The notes: generated by a model from the letters alone, not told the origin. 64,000 nt of DNA from Lophius americanus (GCA_037951165.1 JBBDHG010000015.1:494501-558500); one strand, 5' to 3'; positions 1 through 10,330 are shown, numbered from the stretch's first letter. Translations and numbers: made by a program.

Positions 1-52
1 GGCAGAATTAACCACATTGCTGTGGGGAGGAAACACGTGGTCAGTCTGCCGC

Positions 53-73
53 GGGAGGGAGGGGGGAGGGGGG
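53..73 (+). other. G-quadruplex-capable G tract
   Basis: Four G runs (3, 3, 6 and 6 G) are separated by single A residues, which is the ideal arrangement for a short-loop G-quadruplex. No gene or promoter is visible beside it, so a role is unknown. Confidence 0.55.
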
Positions 74-146
74 AGTGTAAAGTCTGATTAGAAAGTGTGA
101 TGCCTTGGCCCATTTGCATGCAGTCTGTGTTTTCAGTGTGCATTGA

Positions 147-151
147 TGTGT

Positions 152-189
<38 letters not shown>
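147..189 (+). repeat. (TG)n microsatellite
   Basis: TG dinucleotides run for about 43 bases with one GAG interruption near the left end. The flanks to about position 600 are unique-looking sequence in which I see no gene or other repeat. Confidence 0.95.
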
Positions 190-192
<3 letters not shown>

Positions 193-604
193 GCATGTGT
201 GTACCTGGCTGCTCGCCTTTAATAGCCGTACATTCTGCTGCTGCCTGTTACGGCTGGCATTTTTACAATCTCGTTTGACTCTGACAATCTAACACTAATG
301 CAGGCAGGCCGACAAACGACCAGCCGTTTCCTCTGTCTGCCACCCCCAACTCCTTTGTGCTCCACTTTCTTATAGGTGGTTCTTTTTATTTAGGCCCGGT
401 TCTTGGACCATCATTGTTTATCTTTGGGGCTAGAGTTTTGCTCCAGACTCAGATTAAGGCTACTGTAAGGATGAAGCTGATAGATTTGGGGGTTACTTGA
501 CCTTTCCTGTGGTTCCCTCAAGCAGGATCACATTTACGTTTCTAAGGCCCTGAGCACATGATGGCTGTTTTCCTAGAAATGTAAAATTTCTTTCCTTTTT
601 CTTT

Positions 605-925
605 TAAAATAGTGCAGTTTTCACACGATGACGGCGTGAAAACGCTCCTGATGCGGAGGGGCGTGTGAAAACGCTGGTGTCGTGTTCGTGTCCGGTAAGA
701 AGTGAGGTACAACCCTGTGTGAATAAACATTATTAGTCCGCTGTTGGTTTTTCTTGTTGTTCTGTGATGATGGCTGGAATCATGATCGCTTCAGGCAAAG
801 TGGCGCCAAGTCATCACCATTTACTCCGGAATTACATTTTGTCAGTTCTCATGGTGACGGGGGCCTTTTCAAAAGTTTGCATTTTCAGGCTAAAAGGGCG
901 ATGTCACATTCACAAAAAACTACGA
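605..925. mobile_element. Possible old DNA-transposon/MITE remnant
   Basis: The motif GTGAAAACGCT occurs twice within about 50 bases (near 638 and 665), next to GATGACGGCGTG and a later CATGGTGACGGGGGCC. Such 'gtgaaaacg' and 'gatgacg' motifs are typical of non-autonomous hAT-like elements in fish. I see no clean terminal inverted repeats or target-site duplications. The short open frames here have no recognisable protein character. Treat this as a weak family assignment. Confidence 0.3.
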
Positions 926-964
926 CAAAAGGTTACAAAAGATTAAAAAAAAATGTCTGTCCTG

Positions 965-1112
965 CTCAATTGTTTGGTTGATCACATTTTGAGTTTATCT
1001 CATATTAAAAAATGTGACAGAAACGGTTTATAATACGACCCAGTGGCACCATTCGATCTGCTGAAGAGTAAGGAGCCGAGGGGGGAGCCCTGGGGGACAC
1101 CACAGTTCAAAT
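965..1112 (-). mobile_element. L2/CR1-like LINE reverse-transcriptase scrap, mosaic copy 1
   Basis: Read on the minus strand from about 1110, one frame gives CGVPQGSPLGSLLF, the RT motif before the catalytic block (canonical GVPQGSxLGPLLF) of L2/CR1-type LINEs. It is followed by remains of the usual P-L-G-x-I-I stretch. Downstream come a CTCAAAATG-like block and a CAACCAAACA..GAGCAGGACA-like block, shared with copies at 18.4, 20.1 and 21.6 kb. The copy is short and has no catalytic motif, so it is dead. Confidence 0.7.
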
Positions 1113-1159
1113 TTCTTTTTCTTTATTTTCTCAGATTTAATCATGTGAGGGCCCTGCCA

Positions 1160-1246
1160 TGAACTGACTTGTCCAGGGGGAACCCCGCCTCTCGCCCGAT
1201 GTTAGCTGGGATAGGCTCCAGCCTAGGATATAGCTTCAGAGGGTCC
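1160..1246 (-). repeat. Teleost 'GGCTGGAGCCTATCCCAGCT' dispersed repeat fragment
   Basis: In reverse complement this reads as the well-known fish segment in which 'ggctggagccta', 'cccagcta' and 'gggcgagaggcggggtt' follow one another. Related fragments lie near 4.6 and 38.8 kb. Family knowledge: this sequence is very abundant in teleost intergenic DNA. Confidence 0.75.
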
Positions 1247-2394
1247 GAGATTAAAACTCCCTGTTCCACTCGCTCAGGTTTAGCGGGTTTGACCTCGTCC
1301 AGAATCACAGCAGGACGTCCTGCCAGTGGACGGCCGGCTCTTTTACCCGCAGGCTTCCATGTCAAACAGAAATGCATGCAAACACCACGCACCACCAGGA
1401 CTACCGCTGAGGTTCTCCCACTCCACGCTGTGGAGGAGAGGAGGGGGGCGGAGCTGGAAGACAGAATTAGAGTAGAGTCGGAGGAACAGAAGGAACAGCA
1501 CTCGGGTTTATTGATTGCACATGTGAAGGAGGTGAAACCTCCTCCAGCCATCTTACAGCGAAAACTAGCCACTGGGCCCCAACACCACCACCACCACCAA
1601 CACCACCACCACCACCTCCATCCTCTCAGCCGACCCCCCCCCCCCTTCTCACTCACTGACAAGCTCCTCTGTCGCTGGACAAAAGCTGCTGCAAGTCAAG
1701 CATGAAAGAGGGGCGGGGGATCCAAAAAGAAATTAGGGGTGTGTTGGAGAGAAAATAGCAGGGGGCATGAACTGCCAGCTGTTGTGTTCAACACTGCTCT
1801 CCTCGAGGAGTAAAGGGTGCCAAGAATTCATCTCCGACTAGATCTCAAGCCCAAAATTTACTTCAGGTGTTGTCGGTGTTGATGCATAATTTATGAACGG
1901 CTGAGAATGTTCTCAGTTCCACGTTATCCATAGAAAAATGGACTGATTTACTGCTTTGATGTCCCGAAGAGTCATTTAGTTCCCATCCAGGGAGATCGGA
2001 GTAAAGAGCGACTCCGGACCCGGCTGAGTTCTACTATCGTGTTTAAATTTGCATTACCAGGGATCCTTTGAACCCAGGCCTCCAGGAAAGGTTTTTTTTC
2101 CCAAAAGCAGCATTCAGTATAAAACTGAATTTAAACGGAAACTTTTGCTGTTGTGCCTCGGGAGTTGCGTTTACTAAAAAAGTAACTCAACGCAAAGTTT
2201 GTGGGATCATAACATTGTTTTACAGAGCAGCTTTGTGCAGGAGTGGGTCCAAAAAACCCGCTTGGACTCTGTTGACTTTTGTTGTTTGCCTCCACCCCGT
2301 GAAAATACAAATCTCGACATGTTTATTGGCTCATTAGCGTGAAATGAAATGAATCACCACCAATTGTCCTCAGAGGTCACAAGTTGAGCTTACT
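1247..2394. other. No gene seen; GC-richer stretch with (ACC)n
   Basis: Open frames of about 175 codons overlap on both strands at 1141-1705. They result from GC-rich sequence and the ACC repeat, have no domain character, and one runs through the fish repeat at 1160-1246. Positions 1621-2394 hold only short frames and no repeat that I recognise. Confidence 0.5.
1582..1617 (+). repeat. (ACC)n trinucleotide repeat
   Basis: About 12 ACC units with one AAC interruption. This gives the His-rich run in the overlapping plus-strand frame and accounts for its apparent coding look. Confidence 0.9.
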
Positions 2395-2559
2395 TAAAAA
2401 ACATGTAGGGAGATTCATTTATTTATTTTACTTAGGTTCACTTAATATTCAGTTGTATTTGCTTGATTATGTGAAGTTGTTCCAGCCTAAAAAAGGAGAA
2501 GTGAAATTAACTCATTAAGTTAGGTAAAGCGAGTTAGTCTGACTTACTAACATGGACTA

Positions 2560-2732
2560 CATTCATCACATTCAGTCACACACATTACAACATAGTGACA
2601 TTATTTACCTGCCTGAGGAGCATATTGGGGCTGAGGGTCTTCAGGCTCTAGAACCCTCCCACATGATCGAACCCTTGAACTGCAGATGTTCTGATTGGGA
2701 GACGACTCCTCCGACAGTTTAGCTACAGCCAC
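2560..2732 (+). repeat. Dispersed retroposon-type repeat fragment
   Basis: The phrases TTACCTGCCTGAGGAGCA, GGGGCTGAGGGTCTT, GATCGAACCCTTGAACTGCAG and CTGATTGGGAGACGACTCC form the ordered sequence of a common vertebrate and teleost intergenic repeat. It abuts the first F1 copy. Immediately upstream, 2395-2555 has several 'acttaa' and 'aagtt' motifs that resemble another diffuse fish repeat, but that link is weak. Confidence 0.55.
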
Positions 2733-3040
2733 TTAATCTGTCTGCAGGACTATTTTTTTCATTTTAACAACGAAAAGTCCCCTATCCCCAGCGTTGTACA
2801 AGCAATCCCCCTGATGGAACTCCTCAAATTGAGTGTCAAGAATTGTCAAAAAGTGTTTTTTTAAAAAACTCCCCCTAGTGAGTAAAATGTGAAGTACTGG
2901 GGTAAAAGATGATATATTCAAGATCTACTCGATTCAATTCATTTGCACTAATTTTCGACTTAATCGGACCCACGGCTGTCAATCAGTCCAGTTCTTCCTC
3001 GCCTCAACTAGATTTTGATGAAATCCTATGTTGAGGTAGA
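2733..3040 (-). repeat. Dispersed repeat F1, copy 1
   Basis: F1 is defined here by comparing copies within the window. In F1 orientation a full copy runs: hairpin-like end (CCCGAAAAGTCGGGG), ATTATGGAACC, GAAGAACTGGATTGATTTTG, box 1 (CACTAGGGGGAGC), GATTTAGTCCAAATTTGGTG, ATCTATCTTGTA, GTTCATATTTTACTCACTAG (box 2), GAGTTCAATCAGGGGGATTG, GCAGGGGATTGGGGGCTTTT. This minus-strand copy has the distal G-rich block at 2780-2830 and box 2 at 2869-2880. It then has the 'tccaaat' region and ends in a shortened GAAGAACTGGATTGA block near 2985-3000. Box 1 appears deleted. Confidence 0.85.
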
Positions 3041-3154
3041 TATTAGACACACATGTAGATTCTGTATCTGGTTTTTTTCTTCAACATTGTGAAGGCCTTT
3101 TTTTTGAGGATTTGGGCAATATCATGAGAAACTAGGCCAACACTGTCATCCCGT

Positions 3155-3610
3155 AGAGAAAGAGTTTATCCCCCGTTCCCCTGCATTTTACAAGCAATCT
3201 CCCTGATTGAACTCTTCAAATTAAATATGAAGTCCCACCCCCAAAACTGTGTTTTTTTATCGTATAAGTTATTCCCCCTAGTGAGTAAAATAAGAATAAT
3301 TTGAGTTAAATATGATATATACAAGATAGATCTCCTCAAGTCGAATCATATCCACCAAATTGGGACTAAATCGGACCAACATTTCAGAAATGATGGCCGC
3401 AAATCCTTCTGAAAAAACGCTTTTCCGTTGCCGGAAAAGTATAAACTCGACCTTTCCTAAAATCACTCCAGTTCTTCCTCACACTAAGGTCTGTAAAGGT
3501 ATGAAATTTGAAAATGATCCATGAAACCGTTATGGCATTAACACGAATGGTTTCCACGGAGGGACGTAGTGGCTGCAGCATTCACGATTCCTTTATATCC
3601 CCGATACAAA
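3155..3610 (-). repeat. Dispersed repeat F1, copy 2 (nearly full length)
   Basis: This copy carries the distal block (CCCCTGCATTTTACAAGCAA at 3179), box 2 at 3272-3283, the GATTTAGTCC region, the GAAGAACTGGA block near 3468, the TTCAAATTTCATACC block and the ACACGAATGG block. It ends at TATCCCCGAT near 3605. Box 1 has mutated beyond recognition (TTTCCGTTGCCGG). It lies head-to-tail with copy 1, 115 bases away. Confidence 0.88.
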
Positions 3611-3924
3611 TTTAACACAAACACAATTCCGTTACCCAGGAAATCCTTCTTTTTTTTTTGTTGAGTTTAGGGTTATAATGTGGCGGTGAAAGAAGCTTTC
3701 TATAGTAAAAAAAAAGAGACAGATCCACCCACTGGAACACTTCTCATGCCATATGACTATTTTATTTATAACATAACATTTAGGGGGTGTGGCCACAACT
3801 AAAAAAAATCCACAATAAGAACAAATAAGAAACAAAATATCAACATTTAAAAAAATCTCAATTTGGATACATGCACAAAGATTCTTTGCGATTATCTGAC
3901 TTATTTTTTACTTTTTACATCGTA
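3611..3924. other. No feature seen, A/T-rich
   Basis: Homopolymer-rich sequence (T11 near 3650, A9 near 3707) with only short chance frames. Confidence 0.4.
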
Positions 3925-3996
3925 AATCACTTCGGTCACATTTGGTCGCTGTGATGTGGAATGTAATAAAGAAACAAAGTTTGACTTGACTTGGCT
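3925..3996 (+). mobile_element. Retroposon 3' tail
   Basis: The ordered words CACTTCGGTCACATTTGGTC and AATAAAGAAACAAAGTTTGA, then TTGAC repeats, match the layout of a fish LINE/SINE 3' end: a poly(A)-signal-like AATAAA followed by a short tandem tail. The (TTCA)n array begins about 17 bases further on. Confidence 0.55.
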
Positions 3997-4012
3997 AGTT
4001 ACATAAGACTGA

Positions 4013-4540
4013 TTCATTCATGTCATTCATTCATTCATGCATTCATTCATTCATTCATTCATTCATGTCATTCATTCATTCGTGTCATTAATTCATTCAT
4101 TCATGTCATTATTTCATTCATGTCATTCATGTCATTAATTCATTCATGTCATTCATGTCATTCATGTCATTCATTCATTCATTCATGTCATTCATTCATT
4201 CATGTCATTCATTCATTCATGTCATTCATGTCATTCATTCATTCATGTCATTCATGTCATTCATTCATTCATTCATTCATTCATGTCATTCATTCATTCA
4301 TTCATTCATTCATTCATTCATGTCATTCATTCATTCATGTCATTCATTCATTCATGTCATTCATTCATTCATTCATGTCATTCATTCATTCATGTCATTC
4401 ATTCATTCATGTCATTCATTCATTCATTCATTCATGTCATTCATGTCATTCATGTCATTAATTCATTCATGTCATTCATTCATTCATTCATTCATTCATG
4501 TCATTAATTAATTAATTCATTCATTCATTCATTCATTCAT
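4013..4540 (+). repeat. (TTCA)n array with TGTCA spacers
   Basis: Runs of TTCA are punctuated by the pentamer TGTCA, giving higher-order units of 9, 13, 17 and 21 bases. A few ATTAATTCA variants appear near both ends. All three forward frames stay open because neither unit contains a stop, so His/Ser/Phe/Ile-rich frames of 100-156 codons here are artefacts. Confidence 0.97.
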
Positions 4541-4547
4541 GATTTGT

Positions 4548-4645
4548 AACCACTTGTTTCGTTCAGGATCACGGGGGCTGGAGCCTAACCCAGCTGACAG
4601 TGGGCGAGAGGCGGTGCACACCCTGGACTGGATGTCAAACACACC
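4548..4645 (+). repeat. Teleost 'GGCTGGAGCCTAACCCAGCT' repeat fragment
   Basis: Contains ACCACTTGTTTCGTTCAGGA, then 'cgggggctggagccta', 'cccagctgac' and 'gggcgagaggcggt', then 'acaccctggact'. It is the same family as 1160-1246, in the opposite orientation. Confidence 0.85.
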
Positions 4646-5086
4646 CAATCCAGCTTTTTCTTTGAAGGCGGACACAGACGGATATATGACAGGTAACCAA
4701 AATCATCCAGCCGTTACTGACTTTAACGATCTGAGAATTTTGCAGCGGTTGCTATTTGAGGTTTAAGAGCGGGATCAAGTGTCGGTGCTTCAGGATCCTT
4801 TTACTGCGGCAGTTCTGGCTGTCTGCCTTCAAGCTGCAAAACAAAAACACAAAAAAATGACTCTCAACTGGTGGGTTTCGGCGCTGACACCTGAGGTAAT
4901 ATGTGTCTCATAAAACAGGAATTTTTATGTGTTTATTAATGGCGCCCTGTTCAAATATCAAGTTGAAAAGTCCGACTGGGTCGGGTTTGTGCTCCGAACG
5001 ATAGATGAGAGGAAATGCTCATTTTTAGTCGCTGTGTCGTACTTACGGCTTCAGACCTGGCCTACGCTGTCATGCCTGACAGCTGG
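4646..5086. other. No supported feature
   Basis: Unique-looking sequence with frames under 80 codons and no recognisable repeat. Confidence 0.4.
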
Positions 5087-5146
5087 GATGTATCCACCAA
5101 AAAGTCCCCGGTCCTCTGTGTTCTACAAGCAATTCCCCTGCAGTGT
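5087..5146 (-). repeat. F1 distal-end fragment
   Basis: Reverse complement of the F1 distal end: TATCCACCAAAAAGTCCCCG followed by TTCTACAAGCAATTCCCCTG. It is cut off before any CTAG box. It may be the displaced end of the copy that resumes at 5655. Confidence 0.6.
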
Positions 5147-5654
5147 TTCCCACAGGTGGAGAATTTACTTGTGCTGGTGGGCGACGCCGCACAGCCTGTG
5201 ACGGATGGGCTCAACAATAAACTAGTCAAACAAAAGTTTATCGCTTACTCCATTTATTGTAAATGAATAACCATCATCTAGGGTCAACATAAATAACAAA
5301 AAACTTTAAATTAAACGACCTGTTGTTAAGAAATGATCCCTCTAAATATCTTATTTCGATATAAATAAATAAAGACAAATAGATAAATATTTACCCACCA
5401 AAAAATATGTCCATATGTGAATTAATTAACACTCAAAATAAATATTTCACGCTTGAGCTCACTCTATTTTCAAAATAAAAAACTTTCACATGTTAAAATA
5501 AATATCCTTCTTCAATAATATTAAGTTACAAATGACTCGTGAGCTTCATGTGTGCTAAATGTGTACCTGAAAAGTGGAATGTGGAATATACTGTGTGTTT
5601 AGGTGCACCAGTTAGTGTAAGAGTCTTTGGGTCCAGATACGAGGTCGGCAAAAT
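5147..5654. other. No supported feature, A/T-rich
   Basis: AT-rich sequence with poly-AAT and AAAT stretches. If 5087-5146 and 5655-6108 were once one F1 copy, this is an insertion of about 500 bases, but I see no terminal repeats. Confidence 0.35.
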
Positions 5655-6108
5655 ATTTTCAAAATATTTTCGTGTTTTTCAAAAAGAGCTCCCTCTAGTG
5701 AGTAAAGTTTGAACTATTAGAGCAAAATAAGAGATTTACAAGCTATGCATCACATTGGGAATAATTGGGATAAGCGGTTGAGGAATTATGGCTCGAAAAC
5801 TTCTGGAGATGAATCTCCCCTTAATGTCGGAAACATACAACCAATCTTTCCCAAAAGCAACCCAGTTCTTCCTCGCATTACGATCTATGGGGGTGTATCG
5901 TTTGAAAATGATCCGTGAAATAGTTTGAGATATGTCCGGAAAATAGCGTTTTTGATTAAGAAAGGTCTCCCCCTAGTGAATAAAACAAGAAGCTTTAGAG
6001 TAAAACGTGAATATATGGAAATATGGACTGAATCCGACCAAAGCTTGAAGAATCATGTCCAAAAATCTTTGATGAAGTTAAAGAGATACAGCTCCCCCTA
6101 GTGGTGGA
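5655..6108 (-). repeat. F1 copy with a duplicated internal module
   Basis: Three CTAG boxes lie in one orientation: 5688-5700 (GCTCCCTCTAGTG), 5967-5978 (CTCCCCCTAGTG) and 6090-6104 (AGCTCCCCCTAGTGG). The order is box, GATTT-like region, 'aatctcccctta' decayed box, GAAGAACTGG block, TCAAACGATACACC block, 'cggaaaatagcgtttttg', then a second box-GATT-box module. Two F1 bodies are therefore joined or partly duplicated head-to-tail. Confidence 0.8.
6090..6104 (-). promoter_or_regulatory. CTCF-like core in F1
   Basis: On the minus strand this reads CCACTAGGGGGAGCT, fitting the vertebrate CTCF core (CCAC-Y-AG-GGGGC-R-C type) at nearly every position. Occupancy is unknown. The motif match is seen; binding is inference. 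Confidence 0.45.
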
Positions 6109-6539
6109 CATTATTAGCCCTTCGCTAATCTCGTGTGAGAGAGCAAGACGGTTTAAGCTAGCTGACATCAAAATTAGCCTATCGGGGTCCTAGCTCACGA
6201 TATACAGAAAAAAAAAATGGCCGCAAAGATTCAAGTATGAATAATGAAATCACAGCTGAAGAAACATCTTCAGGCGAAAATGAATATCAAACTATTATTC
6301 CCACCCAAAAAAAATGTGTTCCTCACTCACAAAACGAGAGTCAATGTCGCTGAATGTAATTTAAGTGCGATTACCTTCCAGAGCGCCTCCTCGTTGTTTT
6401 ACTATGGTTCTGTTCTCTGACAGCGTATCTGATTACGACACAGAGGGGAGTGAAAAACAACCAGACGAATCAGCCCCCCGAGGAGATGTACCGGCTGGGG
6501 AGAGATTTGGGCCGATGCTTTCCCGACACTCCGCCGCGC

Positions 6540-6850
6540 TGCAGTCGGAGGGAGTGGCGCTCTGACTGTGACGCTCATCAGCGGCGGCTAATGGCTCATC
6601 AAACGGGAGGAGTGCCAGCCCTCAGCGGCCTTCATCTGGCTGCCGCTCTCATTTTCACCTTTTTATTTATTCAGGAGGTCTGAGCGGCACAATTATCACA
6701 CGTGGCATTTGTAATTGGGTTATATTTTGATTGCGCCCATCGAGGCACCAATTACAATATGATCCCTTCCATGTGCAAATGTCAAAGTCTCCATTACATG
6801 CTTCAGACCTGTTAACATTTTTGTAACTGCTTCTCTTCAGGAGTCTGGTT
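6540..6850. promoter_or_regulatory. Candidate conserved non-coding element
   Basis: A repeat-free block of balanced composition with homeodomain-type words (TGTAATTGGG, CACCAATTACAATATG), an E-box (CACGTG at 6699-6704) and an ATGCAAAT-like ATGTGCAAAT. Its texture resembles developmental enhancers. No gene anchor is present, and conservation cannot be judged from one sequence. Confidence 0.3.
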
Positions 6851-7059
6851 TATTTCATATATGGTGGACGGCTCTTCCTCCTTCTTCCACTCCTCCTCCT
6901 TCTGTCTGTCTTTTTTCTCTCCTTCCATGCTAGTAGCATCTTAATACTTTGTTTTTGAAAAGGCCATGAATGCAGCGGGTCAGCATGACTCAAGTTTATG
7001 TTTCTTCCAAGAGAATATATATATATATTATATTAAATATTGTTGACAGAAATGTACAG

Positions 7060-7257
7060 AAGAGGATTTGGGGGGGAAATTCTGACTTTGATCTCAGAAG
7101 TCGGACTTTGATCTCCGAGTGGGGCTAAAAGTTTTTGGACTTTAAAGTCAGAATTGTGAGATTAAAGATAGAATTCTGAGAATGAAGTCACAATTCAGTG
7201 TTTTAAGACAAAATTCTAATAATTAAGTCAGAATTTTTAGTTTGATGTCAGAATAAA
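7060..7257 (+). repeat. Degenerate ~21-bp tandem repeat (AAGTCAGAATTCTGAGATTA type)
   Basis: Words such as AAGTCAGAATT, GAGATTAAAG and AATTCTGA recur about every 20 bases across roughly nine diverged units. Short tandem arrays of this motif are common in fish DNA. Confidence 0.7.
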
Positions 7258-7936
7258 TTCAATCCTTCTCCGATCAGTATTTTTAGTTTTGTGACTTTTT
7301 GGTATCAAGAGTTATTGTCAAAGTAGTTCCATTACTTTCCTTCATCCCCATGTGGACAAAACTTTAACTTTTACTTTAACTAAAAAACCCAGATTTTTTA
7401 ACACAGGATAAAGTTGAGTTACATTTTCTTTTAAATAAGATAACATCTTTTTGAGCTGTGGGTGTAACATTGAAAAACAGGATATGTCTTTTATACTGTC
7501 GTTAAAAACACGTCTTCTGTTTTTGCTGCTGCGGGTAAACAACTAATTAGGCGACGTGTTCCGTGTATTAACTGCAGGACAGAGTCTGCCTAATGAATTG
7601 GCAGCCGGTTATTTATTTTTTTTAAGAATTTCCCTCTTAGAATCCAGGAGAGGCAACCTTTGGTCGCCCCCTTTGTCTCTGGCCTTTGTGACGAGCCACA
7701 GCCCAGGGGTTAAAGTTCAAAGGATCTCTGACCCAGGGATCTTTTCAAACGCCACATCCCATCAGCTCCCTGGAGCATTCTGAAGAAGGGATTTGTATGA
7801 TTTATCAAAAGGCCCCCCCCCCGTCCTTGTCAACCGGAGTAGGACCTGTCCCACCATGAGCCCTTCACCGGGAACAACGTCCAAAAAGAACAAGTTAACG
7901 TCACTCCTAAGGATTCATTTGTGCTTTTATTACTTC
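7258..7936. other. No supported feature
   Basis: No repeat of known type. The longest frame (75 codons, 7556-7783) has no domain character. A C9 run lies at 7812-7820. Confidence 0.4.
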
Positions 7937-8425
7937 CCCCGAAAGTCAGGGATCCTATGTGACCGCTATTCTTCTTGTTTATGTTCTCAACCCAAAAACA
8001 TGGATGGCTTTCAGATTTTATTACATCATTTCATTGAGCTTAGAGCGAGGAAAAACTGGATTGATTTTGGGGGAAGGGCTGGTTTTCATGTTTCTTCCAC
8101 TAGGGGGAGCTTCATCTTCAAAAGTTTTCGGGTCATAATTTGGACCGTCACAAATCGTATTTTACTGCAAAGTTCTTATTTTTTATGAAATGACACTCTT
8201 GTTGGACATGATATCCTAACAGCTGATCCAAATCAAATTAGGTCCGTATGAATCGAACTTGAGGGGTTCCATATTTAATTTAACATCTTACTTAAATAAT
8301 TCTTATTTTACTCACTTGGGGGAGATTTTACATGAGAAACACTGTTTTTCAGACATTATTTCTCGTTTAATAGGAGGAGACCAACTGTTTGTACAACACA
8401 GGGTAGTTGGTGACTTTTGGGAACG
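7937..8425 (+). repeat. Dispersed repeat F1, + strand copy
   Basis: It begins with the hairpin-like end (CCCGAAAGTCAGGGATCC), followed by 'ttcagattttattacatcat', GAGGAAAAACTGGATTGATT, and box 1 at 8097-8110 (CCACTAGGGGGAGC). An expanded middle, a degenerate box 2 (CACTTGGGGGAGA near 8314) and a weakened distal block follow. The frame through RARKNWIDFG is open here, as in other copies. Confidence 0.82.
8097..8110 (+). promoter_or_regulatory. CTCF-like core in F1 box 1
   Basis: CCACTAGGGGGAGC matches the CTCF core, including both leading C residues. It is one of the best matches in the window. Confidence 0.45.
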
Positions 8426-8726
8426 TATGCTTTCGGGGGGACGACAACGTAGGCCCGGTTCTGACTCGTGGACACTGAAAGAGACGGAGCTCAAACCCTT
8501 TTCACGGTCCCAGACGTTAGCATTTGAATGTGTTAAACGACCACATGAGGATCACGAGGCGCTTTGAACCGATAAGATCACCAGAACACATCGGACAGAA
8601 TTCAATGTAGCATTCAAAGAAATAAAAAGTTGTGGTTTTTTTCTGCTTTCTGCTGAAATAAACTGGCAACCATGATTGTGACTCACCTCTTATTAGTTAC
8701 CGTTCAATACATTAAGCCCTTTAGAA

Positions 8727-8790
8727 TCCAAATTATTCCCAATGTGATGCATATCTTGTAAATATCTTCTTATTCTTACTAACTTTTATT
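8727..8790 (+). repeat. F1 internal fragment
   Basis: CCAAATTATTCCCAATGTGA, ATGCATATCTTGTAAAT and TTCTTATTCTTACT are the reverse complement of 5735-5775 in the F1 copy at 5.7 kb. This ties the two as diverged pieces of one subfamily. Confidence 0.6.
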
Positions 8791-8859
8791 GATAAACGGC
8801 CTGCAGGAAAAGCACAGAAGCTCTTTAAAGTAACAATGACACAATGTTTAGTTTATGCC

Positions 8860-9140
8860 GCTTCCTCTGCATTTATCAACATTAAAGCAAAGAGTCCTGG
8901 CTAATCTTAAACTATCCTGTGGGAGATAAAGGTTAATAATTGAAGAGTGTTGTGCTCGCAGGGAACTTTTGTCCCAGTGTTGAGACAGCCTGGATTCAAG
9001 AGAAATTGCTCCTTTTACTGTCAGGTTGTTTGCATTTAATGCCTTCCACCCAACAGATGTTTTCTGTGGCAATATATTTTAATGGTCTAGCCTGGCTCCG
9101 GGCTATGGAGGGTGTATGAAACTGGAGAGTCTGCCCAGGA
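8860..9140. promoter_or_regulatory. Candidate conserved non-coding element
   Basis: Repeat-free, with TGTTTGCATTTAATG, GGTTAATAATTGAAG and GGGAACTTTTGTCCC (an imperfect inverted repeat) among otherwise complex sequence. No gene is associated with it here. Confidence 0.25.
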
Positions 9141-9694
9141 CTAGAGTTTCACTCAGGGACGGGAGAAAAATCCCTGTCTTATGATGGGAAATGTTCTTTT
9201 TCTAATTTTAGTATTTGGTGAAGGAGCTTCAATTAGTTATAAGAATGCAGAAGCAGTCATTCAAAAACAACAACAAAGGGATGGAACAGCAGGAGACGAC
9301 TTAGTGAAAGAAGTCAAATATCAGACAGAAGATTCAGTGTTTTACAGTCCTTTTGTCTTAAATAAGGTGTTTAAATGAAGAAATGTAAGATTTATGAATA
9401 TGACATTTTCAGGAATATTAAAAATATTGCATTGATATTCTTTTGTTTTTTTATATCCAAAATAGGTAATAATACTTTCCCCGTAGTTGTTTTCACGTGT
9501 ATTTATTGTACAATATGTAGACTTTCCCAAAAGAGTATGACATGAACAAGAATAGGACAGATGAGATCTGCCTGTTCTGAGATCTGCCATGTGACATCAA
9601 CATATCAAACGCTTAAAGATCTGTTTTCACTCGGATGTGGATGTTTTTACATTAAATACTCAAATGATTTATAATTATTTATATGACGTTCGTA
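9141..9694. other. No supported feature, A/T-rich
   Basis: Only chance frames. CAACAACAAAG near 9270 is a short CAA repeat. Confidence 0.4.
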
Positions 9695-9779
9695 CCGTGA
9701 GAGCTCAGTGAACCGGAGTCAAATCCCTTTTATGCATGTAAATGGCCAATAAAGCTGATTCTGATTCTGATTCTGATTC
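9695..9779 (+). mobile_element. Retroposon 3' tail with (CTGATT)n
   Basis: The sequence GTAAATGGCCAATAAAGCTG leads directly into CTGATT tandem units (9755-9779). This is the standard 3' end of a fish LINE/SINE family: AATAAA, then GCTGATTCTGATTCTG. No body upstream of about 9695 is recognisable, so it is heavily 5'-truncated. Confidence 0.75.
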
Positions 9780-9829
9780 AGTTATATAACTGTGTTTGTG
9801 AAAAGAACGCCTTTATTAAAACACCTCTT

Positions 9830-10330
9830 AGAATATAATTTTAATTCTAATAATAATAATAACGTTATTTATAAAGCTCCTTTAAAATTTTTATTTGGCA
9901 ATAAAGCAAATGCAGTTAAATACAATAAGCAGGCAGAAGTACGTAAAAGTGTGGGCATTGGCATTAAAAAGACAGATTAAAAGATGATTAAAGCACCATA
10001 AAAGACAATAAAAAGAAGCGTCATAAAAGGTTTAGTGATTTTAAAGACTCTCTTAAGCTTTTCCGTTTGAGGTATAATTCGGCTTGTTCCATCCAATAGT
10101 CCAGCTTCTTTGATTTTCAAAGCTCTGGTTTCTATTATTGCATATGAAACCCCTAAATATGTTTTTAATTTTGCCGCTGATGAGTTGTGAACATTGGCAG
10201 ACATGGTTGGACAAATCTTGGAAGGTCTTCAGATTTAATCCAAACAATCTGTCCTAGACATGATTCAACTCTTTGAACCCCTAAAATAGGTTTTAAAATC
10301 CATAATAACTCTTTTTCAACTATTTTGGTC
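9830..10330. mobile_element. Probable old retroposon segment
   Basis: An (AAT)n stretch at 9848-9861 runs into AACGTTATTTATAAAGCTCC and repeated 'taaaag' and 'cataaaag' words. These resemble the 'atttatatagcgcctttcaa' 3' regions of fish LINEs. The following 300 bases contain GGTTTTAAAATCCATAATAA, another typical word of such regions. The assignment is by texture only. Confidence 0.35.

Noticed and set aside
1141..1705. Overlapping 173- and 178-codon frames on opposite strands
   Set aside because: They run through a fish dispersed repeat and an ACC repeat, and show no domain or codon signal.
3991..4461. 156-codon His/Ser/Ile/Phe frame
   Set aside because: Translation of the TTCA array; three overlapping frames give the same kind of peptide.
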